NCBI RefSeq assembly: GCF_024400215.1
Contig: NZ_CP053748.1
Span: 2,976,001 to 3,040,000 of the forward strand
Length of the DNA stretch: 64,000 nucleotides
Direction: 5' to 3'
From: Massilia sp. erpn
GTDB lineage: Bacteria > Pseudomonadota > Gammaproteobacteria > Burkholderiales > Burkholderiaceae_D
Made by a program: the position numbers and the translations under genes. The notes below the pieces were generated by a model that saw only the letters and a program-made list of their open reading frames with translations, was not told the origin of the DNA and did no database searches. Every line of letters starts with the position of its first letter. Position 1 is the stretch's first letter. Positions 9,047 to 17,640 of the stretch are shown here, in pieces.

Positions 9047-9867
9047 GCGTTCAGCTCCACGAACAGTTCATCCAGCGTCAGCGGGCGGCCTTCCGCGGCA
9101 TGCTGCGGAGCGCGGCGGGTATCGACCACGCAGATGCGTTCCGTTTTGCGGGCGCAGACGATGGCCTGCGACGGCAGCGCCGTGGTGAAGGTCATCAGGC
9201 GGTAGTGCTCCAGAATCGCATCCCAGGTATCGAACAGCTGCAGCTTGCCCTCCCGGATAAAAGCCAGATGCGATACCACGCGTTCCAGGTCGCTCAGGAT
9301 ATGGCTGGAGATCAGCACCGTGCGCTCGCTATCTTCGCCATCGAACAGCGAGCGCATGAACTCGCGGCGCGCCAGCGGGTCCAGATTCGATACCGGCTCG
9401 TCCAGCAGCAGCACTTCGGGATTATGCGCCATCGCCAGCACCACCGACAGCGTCTGCTTTTCGCCGGCCGACAGATGCGGAATGCGTTTGCCGATGGGCA
9501 GATCGAGGCGCGCCGCCAGCGCCAGGCAGCGGTGCAGATCCCATTTCGGATACGCCTTGCCCACCAGCTCCAGATGCTCGGCCACGCCCATCCACTCGAA
9601 CAGGTCGGGCGTCTGCGCCACGTAGCCCAGGCGCTCGCGCACCGCATCGCTCAGGTCGAGCGAGGGACAGTCCAGCAAGGTGCTCTTGCCGCCGGTCGGT
9701 TCGTTCAGGCCTGCCAGGCAGCGCAGCAGCGTCGATTTGCCGGCGCCATTGCGTCCCACCAGGCCGACCACGGCGCCGGCCGGAATCGCCAGCGAGATAT
9801 CGTCGAGGATGGTCTTGCCTTCCTGGCGCAGGGACAGGTGTGTCGCTTCAATAGCGATGTAAGTCAT
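9043..9867 (-). CDS. ABC transporter ATP-binding protein
   Basis: 274 residues with a complete nucleotide-binding domain: Walker A GRNGAGKST near residue 40, signature LSAGEKQ, Walker B EVLLLDEPVSNLDP and the switch histidine in ISSHIL. The last 70 residues form the short C-terminal extension typical of ABC-2 export ATPases (YtrB/CcmA-like). It is coupled by ATGA overlaps both to the upstream GntR regulator (9864-9867) and to the downstream permease. It should form a homodimer driving the permease at the inner membrane. Substrate unknown. Confidence 0.88.
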   Translation of the reverse strand: MTYIAIEATHLSLRQEGKTILDDISLAIPAGAVVGLVGRNGAGKSTLLRCLAGLNEPTGGKSTLLDCPSLDLSDAVRERLGYVAQTPDLFEWMGVAEHLELVGKAYPKWDLHRCLALAARLDLPIGKRIPHLSAGEKQTLSVVLAMAHNPEVLLLDEPVSNLDPLARREFMRSLFDGEDSERTVLISSHILSDLERVVSHLAFIREGKLQLFDTWDAILEHYRLMTFTTALPSQAIVCARKTERICVVDTRRAPQHAAEGRPLTLDELFVELNA

Positions 9868-10256
9868 GCGGATTCCTTGTTGTGTTGTTCTTGCAGGCAG
9901 GTTTGGAACAGGGCGAGCGCTTCCTTGTCGCTGAGCGCCAACTGGTGGGCCATGCGGGCTGCCGCCTCCAGCGCGGGACGCAGCATGGCCGCCTTGTCCT
10001 GCATCGAGGTTTTGCCGCGCTGGCCCGCCACGGCCATGCCCACGCCGCGCCGGCGCTCCAGCAAGCCTTCGCTTTCCAGCATGCTGTAAGCCTTGCTGAC
10101 GGTCATAGGATTGATCGCATGGTGCTGCGCGACCGCCCGCACCGAAGGCATATCCTCGCCCGGTGCCAGCTGTCCGCTCGCCACCATGCGGCGCACCTGC
10201 TCCACGATCTGCTTGTAGATCGGGACGGGTGAGGTAGGGGCGATGTCGAAGTTCAT
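9864..10256 (-). CDS. GntR-family regulator, YtrA subfamily
   Basis: 130 residues starting at the ATG encoded at 10254-10256 (MNFDIAPTSPVPIYKQIVEQ). An N-terminal winged helix-turn-helix (SPVPIYKQI... LAPGEDMPSVRAVAQHHAINPMTVSKAYSMLESEGLLERRRGVGMAV) is followed by only about 50 residues. This matches the short effector/dimerisation tail of the YtrA branch of GntR repressors. It is the first gene of an operon with an ABC ATPase and permease, each overlapping the next by four bases. A 22-bp inverted repeat directly upstream of its start is the likely autoregulatory operator. The inducer is not known; YtrA relatives respond to cell-envelope-active compounds. Confidence 0.88.
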   Translation of the reverse strand: MNFDIAPTSPVPIYKQIVEQVRRMVASGQLAPGEDMPSVRAVAQHHAINPMTVSKAYSMLESEGLLERRRGVGMAVAGQRGKTSMQDKAAMLRPALEAAARMAHQLALSDKEALALFQTCLQEQHNKESA

Positions 10257-10264
10257 GCGAATTA

Positions 10265-10286
10265 GTGTATCACTACAATAATACAC
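10265..10286. promoter_or_regulatory. Inverted repeat upstream of gntR-ABC operon, likely operator
   Basis: GTGTAT-N10-ATACAC, a perfect 6-bp dyad, lies 9 bases upstream of the gntR start in an AT-rich stretch that should contain the promoter. Position and symmetry fit a YtrA-type autorepressor site; binding is inferred. Confidence 0.55.
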
Positions 10287-10388
10287 ATCGCAACAAGATA
10301 TTTTTTTGAAAAAGTTAGCGGAGCTGTGCGCAGCAACACGAAGTTTTTTGCTAATCTGAAAGGCAAGAACTGTTTTCAGGAGACTGTG

Positions 10389-10733
10389 ATGCAAGCTAAA
10401 TATTGGGTGTTGGGGATGATGATGGCGGCCGCGCTGGCGGGGTGCAAACGCGAGGAGCCGGCGACGCCGAAAGTGGGGCCGGCGGAACGTGCTGGCCGCG
10501 AGATCGATAAGGCGACCGCCAAGGCTACGACGGAGCTGGAGAAGGCGAATGAACAGCTCAGCGGCGCCGCCAAGGAAACCGGCGAGCAGTTGAACAAGGC
10601 CGCTGGCGAGGCGGGGCAGAAGCTGAATCAGGCGACCGAGGAGCTAGGCCGCAAGGTTGAGCGCGCGGGCGAGAAGATGCAGGAGACCGCCCGCGAAAGG
10701 CGTGAAGAGCACAAGGAAGGCGCTGGGCATTAG
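10389..10733 (+). CDS. Small lipoprotein with amphipathic helical repeats
   Basis: The start at 10389 is supported by AGGAG at 10378-10382. The 114-residue product has a type II signal peptide ending in the lipobox LAGC (Cys at about residue 19). The remainder is a long, highly charged Lys/Glu/Ala-rich amphipathic helix with roughly 11-residue periodicity (KATAKATTELEKANEQL..., GEQLNKAAGEAGQKLN). The pattern resembles LEA/apolipophorin-like repeats. It would sit in the envelope on a lipid anchor and may act as a coiled-coil tether or stress protectant, but function is not established. It is transcribed away from the gntR operon and converges with the GGDEF gene, with 16 bases between stops. 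Confidence 0.72.
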   Translation: MQAKYWVLGMMMAAALAGCKREEPATPKVGPAERAGREIDKATAKATTELEKANEQLSGAAKETGEQLNKAAGEAGQKLNQATEELGRKVERAGEKMQETARERREEHKEGAGH

Positions 10734-10749
10734 ACCCGGGGCGGACTAT

Positions 10750-12852
10750 TCAGCTGGCTTTGAAGCCTGGCTTTAAAGGCACCACATTGCTATGTTCCCC
10801 GGCGGCTGGCGGCGGCGCTTCGGGCGACCCGCCCAGCACCACGCTCATGTCGACGAAGCCGGCGCGCCAGGCGCGTTCCAGATCCTGTTCGATGTCTTCC
10901 ATCGAGGTTTGGCTGAAATTGTCGAAGCCGCGCACGCCGTAGGCGCGGTTGCGGCCGTGGGCCTTGGCCAGGTACAGCGCCATATCCACCAGGTTTACCG
11001 CGCGCTCCCACGGCAGCGGGGTGTCGCCCGGGATCAGCGGGAAAGGCGCGAAGCCGACCGAGACGTTGACGCTGATCGGCACGCCCTGGTAGTCGAGCTT
11101 TTGTGCCGAAATGGTGTTCAGGATCCGCCGTGCGACTTCTTCCACGCCGTTGCGTGGAATCGCGGGCAGGAAGGCGAGGAATTCCTCGCCGCCCCAGCGC
11201 ACGATCATATCTGTCTCGCGCAGCGCGATGCGCAGCTGCTCGGAGATCATCTTCAGCACCGCGTCGCCGGCCGCATGGCCGTAGCTGTCGTTGACGTGCT
11301 TGAAGTGGTCGACGTCGAGCAGGAAGAGGGCGCCGACGATATCCTCGTTGCCCATGCCGCGCCGCTCCGGCTTGTGGCTGCGCATGAATTCCTGGAAGTG
11401 GCGGCGATTGTAGAGCAGGGTCAGGGGATCGAGCGCGCTTTGCTGCTTGAGTTCCTGGTTCTTCTCTTCCAGCTTGGCGTTGGCATGGCGCACCTTGCGG
11501 TACAGCAGGCCGACGATGATGGCGGTCAGCGCCAGCACCACGGCCAGCAGCCACCATACGCGCTGTTGCAGGCGGCGGTTGTCGATCTCCGCGCTCTTGA
11601 CGCGGTTCTCCTGGCTGAGCGCTTCGATGCGGCGCTGCTTCTTTTCGGTGTCGTACTTTTCCTGCAGCTCCAGCATGGTTTTCTGGCGCTGGCGTTCGAA
11701 CAGTTCGTTGGAGAGGGTGCGCTCGCGGTGGTAGGCGGCGATGGCGCCGGCGAAGTCGCCCGCGCGTTCCAGTGCCGAGCCGTATTCCTGCAGGATCACC
11801 TGCAGTTCGACTTTGCCGCCGGTTTTTTCGAAATGCGCCAGCCCCGCTTCGAAGCTCTTCTTGCCTTCGGCCACGCGGCCCATGCCCAGATAGGCTTGGC
11901 CGATGTTGACGCGGGCGGTGGCTTCGGTGGCGGCGTTGTTGATCTCGCGCGCGGCGATGATCGATTCCTGGCCGTAGCGCATGGCGCGCTGGTAATCGTG
12001 CTCTTTCAGATAGCTGTCCGAGAGGTTGACCAGCAGGTCGGCCACCATGCCGCGCGCGCCGAGGCGGCGCGCCAGATCGAGGGCGCGCAGCAGGGCTTGC
12101 AGCGCGCGGCGCGGCTGCATGGAGTCGATGGCCAGGCCGTATTCGGTGTTCATGGCGCTGGCGAGGCGGCCGGGCGAATTCATTTTCTCGGCCACTTCCA
12201 CCGATTCGGCCAGGGTTTCCCAGCCCTTGCCGAATTCCTTCATCTGCGTATAGAGCTGGGCCAGGGCATTCAGCGCGCTGGCCAGGGGAATCAGGTCGTC
12301 CTTGATCTGGCGCGCCTGGTCGGTGGCGGTCTGCAGGCGCGCCAGCGCTGCCGGGAAGTTGCCCTGCTCGGCATAGCATTGGCCGGCCGTGATGGTGGCC
12401 TGCACCCGCAGTTTCACGTCATTGGTGGCGTTGGCCAGCCGTTCCGCCTCGAAGGCGAGGGCGTGGGCGGTCTTGGCGTCGGCCATGGCCGAATACACGT
12501 AGGCGCGCGTCAGCACCGCCTTGGCGTTCAGCGCCGGATCGTTCTGGGATTTGCCGAAGGCCTGCAGTTCGTCGGCCAGCACCATGGCCGTTTCGTACTG
12601 GCCCAGGTAGCGCCAGGCCAGGCTAAGCTGGGACAGGAATTCGCCCTTGGTGGCGGGCGGCGCGGCGCGTGCTGAAGCTTCCATCTGCTGCAGCTGCATC
12701 AGCGCCTTGTCGGGCGTGAAGCGGACCTGTTCGCGGATGGTGGCGATTTCCACATCGAGCGATTGGCCGAAAGCCAGCGCCGGCGCCAGCAGCCAAGCCG
12801 CTGCCAGCAGACGAATGCGATGCGAAATCGGCTGTTCCTGTAGACCTGACAA
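10750..12852 (-). CDS. Diguanylate cyclase with periplasmic TPR sensor region
   Basis: 700 residues. An N-terminal signal/anchor (residues about 13-29) is followed by some 380 residues of tetratricopeptide-type helical pairs, a membrane helix (VWWLLAVVLALTAIIVGLLY), a short coiled coil and a C-terminal GGDEF domain. The active-site motif is GGEEF (residues 554-558), a catalytically competent variant. An RxxD inhibitory site (RETD, 545-548) lies five residues upstream, so product feedback by c-di-GMP is expected. There is no EAL domain. The layout suggests that periplasmic TPRs sense a protein or peptide and control c-di-GMP synthesis inside. It stands alone, 156 bases downstream of the mdlB stop codon's intergenic gap and divergently read from nothing obvious. 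Confidence 0.88.
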   Translation of the reverse strand: MSGLQEQPISHRIRLLAAAWLLAPALAFGQSLDVEIATIREQVRFTPDKALMQLQQMEASARAAPPATKGEFLSQLSLAWRYLGQYETAMVLADELQAFGKSQNDPALNAKAVLTRAYVYSAMADAKTAHALAFEAERLANATNDVKLRVQATITAGQCYAEQGNFPAALARLQTATDQARQIKDDLIPLASALNALAQLYTQMKEFGKGWETLAESVEVAEKMNSPGRLASAMNTEYGLAIDSMQPRRALQALLRALDLARRLGARGMVADLLVNLSDSYLKEHDYQRAMRYGQESIIAAREINNAATEATARVNIGQAYLGMGRVAEGKKSFEAGLAHFEKTGGKVELQVILQEYGSALERAGDFAGAIAAYHRERTLSNELFERQRQKTMLELQEKYDTEKKQRRIEALSQENRVKSAEIDNRRLQQRVWWLLAVVLALTAIIVGLLYRKVRHANAKLEEKNQELKQQSALDPLTLLYNRRHFQEFMRSHKPERRGMGNEDIVGALFLLDVDHFKHVNDSYGHAAGDAVLKMISEQLRIALRETDMIVRWGGEEFLAFLPAIPRNGVEEVARRILNTISAQKLDYQGVPISVNVSVGFAPFPLIPGDTPLPWERAVNLVDMALYLAKAHGRNRAYGVRGFDNFSQTSMEDIEQDLERAWRAGFVDMSVVLGGSPEAPPPAAGEHSNVVPLKPGFKAS

Positions 12853-13008
12853 CGTGGGAGTCCTTGTGCTGCACTGCGCGGATTTGAGGCGCTAAGTGTC
12901 CAGACAATTATATGCTCGTTGCAAGTGGGAAACGTCAATACCCTTGCAGATTTTCCTCAAAATTGCACATTTTTCGTGGTGTCATCGACAAGTTTATTGA
13001 CGTTTTAA

Positions 13009-14805
13009 TCAGGCGGCGAGCTGCTGCAGCAGATAGAGGCGCTGGTACAAACCGCCCTCGATCTGCATCAGCGCATCGTGCGGGCCGGCTTCGGCGATGC
13101 GGCCGTGATTGAGCACGATGATGCGGTCGGCGTCGCGGATGGTGGACAGGCGGTGGGCGATGGCGATCACCGTCACCTTGCCATGCAGCTCGCTGAGCGC
13201 GGTCTGCACGATTTGCTCGGTTTGACTGTCAATATGCGAGGTCGCCTCGTCCAGCAGCAGGATACGCGGCTGGCCGGCCAGCGCGCGGGCGATGGCGATC
13301 AGCTGCTTCTGCCCACTCGACAGGCGCGAGCCACCCTCGCCCAGCACCGTGTCGTAGCCGTCTTCCATGGCCAGGATGAAGTCGTGGGCGTGGGCGGCGC
13401 GCGCGGCGGCCTCGATCTGGGCTTGCGTCAGGCCGCGCCCCATGTCGATGTTCTCGCGCGCCGAAGCGGCCAGCAGGAAGGGGTCTTGCGGCACCAGGCC
13501 GACGTCGGCGCGGAACTGCTCATTGCCCAGGTCATCGAGCGGCTGGCCGTTCATCAGGATGCTGCCGTGCGGCGCGGGATAGAAGCGCAGCAGCAGTGAG
13601 AGCAGGGTGGACTTGCCGCTGCCGGTATGGCCGACGATGCCGAAGAAGGCACCCTGCGGAATGTCCAGCGACAGCTTGTGCAGTACGCGCTGACCGGCGT
13701 TGTATTCGAAGTCCAGGGCGCGGATCGAGACGGCCGGTGTGTCGGCGTCGTTCGCCGCGCGCGCACCGGTGCTGGCTGCCTTGCCGGCATTGCGGTGTTC
13801 CGGCGCGCCTTCCTCGTCCAGCAGCGTCGCCACACGCGAACTGGCGACTACGGACTGCTGCAATTGGCTGAACTGCATGGTGATCTGGATCAGCGGTTCG
13901 ATCACACGCGCGATGTAGTTGATGAAGGCGTACAGCACGCCCACCTCGGCCGCGCTGATCTCGCGCTGGCCGAAGGCGAAGATCACGCCCGCCAGCAGCA
14001 GCACATTGAGCAGATCGAGCGCGGGCCGCAGCAGCCAGGCGTTGGCGCGGATTTCGGCCATGCGCTGCGTATAGTGATCGGCATTGGTTTTGCCGAAGCG
14101 GGCGGCGAAGCGCGTCTCGGCATTGCTGGCCTGGAGTACGCTCATGCCACCGATGGATTCGGCCATCTGGCCATTGATCTCGCTGCGCAGCTGGCGCGCC
14201 TTGCTGACGGCCGGAGCGCTCATGCGCTGATACAGCCAGACGATGGCCAGCACGCAGGGCAGCAGGGCCAGCACGATCAGCATCAGGCGCCAGTCGAGGA
14301 AGGCCATGGCGACCACCGTGCCGACCAGCACGATGCTGCTGTCGAGGATCACAAACAGCACCTGCACATACAGACTCTTGACCGCCTCGGTATCGTTGGT
14401 CACGCGCGACACCAGCTGGCCGGTGATGGCGCGGTCGAAGAAGGCCATGGGCAGGCGCAGCACATGGCTGTAGACCTGTTCGCGCAGGCGCTGCACCGAG
14501 CGCATGGCCAGGCCGGACAGGCGCACCAGCTGCAGATAGCGCAAGCCGGTGGAAATCCAGCCGGTCAGCAGCACGCCGGCCAGCAGCAGGGACATGCGCG
14601 GCCAGTCTAGATGCTTGGGCAGCAGATGCTCGTCGATCAGATGCTTGCCCAGCAGCGGACCGACCACCTCCAGCGCGGCCGCCACGATCAGCCACAGCAC
14701 GGCCCAGTAAAGGTGGTGCTGGTCGGGGCGCGCCGCCTCGCGCAGCAGGGCGGTGGCCTTGGCGGCTTGGCGCTTCAGCGAAGTGTCTTGCGGTTTAGAG
14801 CGCAT
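13009..14805 (-). CDS. mdlB: ABC exporter half-transporter, MdlB-like
   Basis: 598 residues from the ATG at 14803-14805 (MRSKPQDTSLKRQAAK); longer upstream readings run into the preceding gene. An N-terminal six-helix exporter domain (about 40-320) precedes a nucleotide-binding domain with Walker A GHTGSGKST, Q-loop VPQDPFLLA, signature LSSGQKQ, Walker B ILLLDEATSHID and switch His AHRLST. The sequence follows E. coli MdlB closely, for example VGVLYAFINYIARVIEPLI. It overlaps the upstream mdlA-like gene by 11 bases, consistent with a heterodimer. Members of this pair export drugs or hydrophobic compounds; the substrate here is unknown. Confidence 0.9.
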   Translation of the reverse strand: MRSKPQDTSLKRQAAKATALLREAARPDQHHLYWAVLWLIVAAALEVVGPLLGKHLIDEHLLPKHLDWPRMSLLLAGVLLTGWISTGLRYLQLVRLSGLAMRSVQRLREQVYSHVLRLPMAFFDRAITGQLVSRVTNDTEAVKSLYVQVLFVILDSSIVLVGTVVAMAFLDWRLMLIVLALLPCVLAIVWLYQRMSAPAVSKARQLRSEINGQMAESIGGMSVLQASNAETRFAARFGKTNADHYTQRMAEIRANAWLLRPALDLLNVLLLAGVIFAFGQREISAAEVGVLYAFINYIARVIEPLIQITMQFSQLQQSVVASSRVATLLDEEGAPEHRNAGKAASTGARAANDADTPAVSIRALDFEYNAGQRVLHKLSLDIPQGAFFGIVGHTGSGKSTLLSLLLRFYPAPHGSILMNGQPLDDLGNEQFRADVGLVPQDPFLLAASARENIDMGRGLTQAQIEAAARAAHAHDFILAMEDGYDTVLGEGGSRLSSGQKQLIAIARALAGQPRILLLDEATSHIDSQTEQIVQTALSELHGKVTVIAIAHRLSTIRDADRIIVLNHGRIAEAGPHDALMQIEGGLYQRLYLLQQLAA

Positions 14806-16546
14806 CGAGGCTGGCCTCCAATTGTTGATAGCGCCACTGGCTGGCATACCAGCCGTCCAGGGCCAGCAGCGCATCGTGGCTGCCTTGCTCGACGATGCGG
14901 CCATGCTGCAGCACCACGATCAGGTCGGCGTTGACCACAGCGCTCAAGCGGTGGCTGGCGATGATGGCGCTGCGTCCGGGACGCGCGGCGCGCAATTCTT
15001 CCAGATGTTCGAGAATGGATGTTTCAGTGCCGGTATCGACGGCCGACAGCGCATCGTCCAGCAGCAGCAAGTCGTTATCGGCCAGCAGGGCGCGCGCAAT
15101 CGCCACGCGCTGGCGCTGACCGCCGGAGAGGGTGATGCCTTTCTCGCCGACCTCGGTCTCATAGCCCTGCGGGAAAAGCAGGATATCGTCGTGGATCGCC
15201 GCCAGGCGCGCAGCCTGTTCGACTTCGGCGCGGCTGGCTTCCGGGTGCGCCAGCGCGATATTGTCTGCAATCGATGCCGAGAACAGGAAGGACTCCTGCG
15301 GTACCCAGCTGATCGCCGCGCGCAGCGTTTTAAGCTGATACTCGTCGAGGCCATGGCCGCCCCAGCGCAAGGCGCCATGCCGCGGCGCCAGCTGGCGCAG
15401 AATCAGGCGCAGCAAGGTCGACTTGCCGCTGCCGGTCGGCCCCACCAGTCCAAGCGTCTGGCCCGGCTGCAAAGTCAGCGTGATGTTTGAGAGCGCCGGC
15501 TCCAGCTGGCCGGCATAGGCATAGCCCACATCGCGCAGTTCCAGCGCGCCGGGTGCGCGCTTGTTCAGCGTGCCGTGATCGTCGATCGCCAGCGGCTCGT
15601 CCAGCATCGGTTGCAGGCGGGCGAACGCGGCGCGGCCACGCTCGATCAGCGACAACACCCAGCCGGCCGCGAACATGGGCCAGATCAGCTGGCCCAGATA
15701 CATGCTGAAACTGGTCAGCGCGCCGATCGTCAGTTCGCCATTCCACACTAAGTAGCTGCCCAGGCCCAGGGTCAGGCCGGTGGCCGCCGTCAAGGTCAGG
15801 CCGACCGCTGGTTCGTAAGCAGCTTCCCAGCGCTGCGCCGTCAGGCTGGCGGCGGCCGCATGGCCGGCCAGATCCGAGAACTGGGCGCTGCTGCGCTGCT
15901 CCAGTCCCAGCGCGCGCAAGGTGCGCACGCCGGACAGCGTTTCCTGCACATGATCGTTTAGCGCGCTAAAGCGCTTGAGGGAATCAGTGGAGGCGGTATG
16001 GATATGGCTGGAAATGCGCCAGAAAGCCAATCCCATCAAAGGGAAGGGCAGCAAGGCGATCAGCGCCAAGCGCCAATCCACGCCCAGCAGCATCACGCCC
16101 AGCACCATCAGCAGCGACAGGCTGCCGTCGAAACCGGCCAGCATCGCCTCGCAGGCCGTCATCTCGATCGCATCGATATCATTGGTCGCCAACGCCATCA
16201 GGTCGCCGGTGCGCTGCTTCTGATAAAAGCCCGGGCCCTGCAAGGAAAGACGCCGGTAAAAGCGCGTACGCAGCTCCACACCCAGCTGATAGCCCGCCGC
16301 GAACAGCTTCAAGCGCCAGCCCACACGCAAAAAATAAATCAGCGCGCCGATCAACAGCAGCTCACCGATTTCCAGCAGCAAGGCTGAACCCGACAGCTCA
16401 TGCGCCGCCAGGCGGTCGATCATCGTCCCGATTTTGCGCGGCACCAAAATAGTCAGCACCGCCACGCCCGCCAGCATGGCGCCGGCTGCTGCGTACGCGC
16501 GCCATTGCACACGCACGAAGCCGCCAATAAGCCTCGATAAACTCAT
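14795..16546 (-). CDS. mdlA: ABC exporter half-transporter, MdlA-like
   Basis: 583 residues from ATG 16544-16546 (MSLSRLIGGFVRVQWRAYAA). An exporter transmembrane domain (about 15-310) is followed by an NBD with Walker A GPTGSGKST, VPQESFLFS, signature LSGGQRQ, Walker B LLLLDDALSAVD and ASHRLS. The second acidic residue of Walker B is Asp (DDALSAVD) where the partner has Glu, as in asymmetric heterodimeric exporters with one degenerate ATP site; E. coli MdlA shows the same substitution. It also shares the MdlA-specific block RLAAIHDDILLFPQGYETEVGE. First gene of a two-gene operon with mdlB. A REP-like doublet lies between its start and the phasin gene upstream. Confidence 0.9.
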   Translation of the reverse strand: MSLSRLIGGFVRVQWRAYAAAGAMLAGVAVLTILVPRKIGTMIDRLAAHELSGSALLLEIGELLLIGALIYFLRVGWRLKLFAAGYQLGVELRTRFYRRLSLQGPGFYQKQRTGDLMALATNDIDAIEMTACEAMLAGFDGSLSLLMVLGVMLLGVDWRLALIALLPFPLMGLAFWRISSHIHTASTDSLKRFSALNDHVQETLSGVRTLRALGLEQRSSAQFSDLAGHAAAASLTAQRWEAAYEPAVGLTLTAATGLTLGLGSYLVWNGELTIGALTSFSMYLGQLIWPMFAAGWVLSLIERGRAAFARLQPMLDEPLAIDDHGTLNKRAPGALELRDVGYAYAGQLEPALSNITLTLQPGQTLGLVGPTGSGKSTLLRLILRQLAPRHGALRWGGHGLDEYQLKTLRAAISWVPQESFLFSASIADNIALAHPEASRAEVEQAARLAAIHDDILLFPQGYETEVGEKGITLSGGQRQRVAIARALLADNDLLLLDDALSAVDTGTETSILEHLEELRAARPGRSAIIASHRLSAVVNADLIVVLQHGRIVEQGSHDALLALDGWYASQWRYQQLEASLDAL

Positions 16547-16625
16547 GAAGTATCCCCGGGGAACAAGCCCGCTAGGATACCTCACCCCGCCAAATCCCGC
16601 AGACCATCCCAGGGTTTGCGCAAAA

Positions 16626-16742
16626 TCAAACAATGTCCACCCTGGTGTCAGGCACCAGGCCCGGACATTCTTTGCGAAAAATCAAAGAATGTCCTACCCC
16701 AGTGCCTGGCACCAGGGTTGGACATTGTTTGCGCTAGATCAA
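16626..16742. repeat. REP-like inverted doublet, copy 1
   Basis: Two units of about 39 bases in inverted orientation, each an imperfect hairpin bounded by AATGTCC and GGACATT with an inner CTGGTG...CACCAG stem. They are joined by TCTTTG-N8-CAAAGA. Lies between the phasin stop (16755) and the mdlA start (16546), both minus strand. Related copies are at 21786, 49028 and 51931. Confidence 0.9.
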
Positions 16743-16754
16743 AAGGAAGGCCGC

Positions 16755-17432
16755 TTACTTCTTCGGCTTGGTGCTGACGGATTTCAGGTTGACGGCGGGT
16801 TTGACTTCGGGGAAGGGGGCGGCAGCGGGTTTGGCCGGGCTGATGTCTTCCGGTTCGACGGCGGCAGCTTCGAGGGATGGTTTGGATACGGCGGGTTTGG
16901 CTTTGATGGCGCTTTTGACGGCCGCGGCGATGTCGCTTGGCTCGTCCTGTTCGCCGGTATCTTGCTCCGGCTGGGCGACGACCTGCGGCTCGGGTGCGAC
17001 GACCGGGGCGGCGGCTGGCACGGCTTGGACTGCCTGGACGGCTTGTGCCACCGGTTCGCTGGCCACTTCGCTCAGCAGGGGAACGGCGGCGGTGACGGCG
17101 GCGCTGGCGTCCTGGAACTGGTCCTTGGCCGCTTGCAGCAGGCCGGCCTGGGTCTTGCTGACGATGGCGAACAGTTCGCGGCCATAGGCGAAGACGCGTT
17201 CAAAGCCGGGCGCTTGCACCAGGCTCAGCAGGTCGCCGGTATCCTTGGCTTCGAGCAATTGTTTGGCGGCCGCGGCGGAGTTTTCGACCGAGGCCTTGGT
17301 GGTGCTCAGATTGAGCGCGATCACTTGCTGGGCGCCGTCGAAGGTGGTGCTGGCGATATTGTTCAGAATATTGAGCTGGGATTCCAGCTGCGTTTTCGTT
17401 GCTGCAGACAACTGTTCAGTAATCGAAGACAT
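16755..17432 (-). CDS. Phasin family protein
   Basis: 225 residues from ATG 17430-17432, with AGGAG seven bases upstream. The N-terminal 110 residues (TEQLSAATKTQLESQLNILN, FDGAQQVIALNLSTTKASVE, LLEAKDTGDLLSLV) are a typical phasin amphipathic helical domain that coats polyhydroxyalkanoate granules. The second half is Ala/Pro/Lys-rich, similar to the C-terminal tails of other Oxalobacteraceae and Burkholderiales phasins. It implies PHA storage; no PHA synthase gene is in the window. Monocistronic, followed on its own strand by a REP-like doublet that probably structures the transcript end. Confidence 0.9.
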   Translation of the reverse strand: MSSITEQLSAATKTQLESQLNILNNIASTTFDGAQQVIALNLSTTKASVENSAAAAKQLLEAKDTGDLLSLVQAPGFERVFAYGRELFAIVSKTQAGLLQAAKDQFQDASAAVTAAVPLLSEVASEPVAQAVQAVQAVPAAAPVVAPEPQVVAQPEQDTGEQDEPSDIAAAVKSAIKAKPAVSKPSLEAAAVEPEDISPAKPAAAPFPEVKPAVNLKSVSTKPKK

Positions 17433-17640
17433 AAGCTCTCCTGAGGCGATTGGAATGGTGCGCTGCAATAAACTGATTTTAGCGGTGATTTTCGGTGCTG
17501 GGAAGTTATTTTTCTCATCATTAGTAGCTTAATTTATGCAATGCAGCATAAGCTCTTGGCGCTGGGAAATTCGGCGACCGATTGCAGGGAAGTACAGTCT
17601 CTGAAACAATCGCCCCATCATTCATATGCAGGGAGCAGCC

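Noticed and set aside
16626-16742. CRISPR array
   Set aside because: The repeats here are one inverted doublet per locus, not regularly spaced direct repeats with unique spacers.
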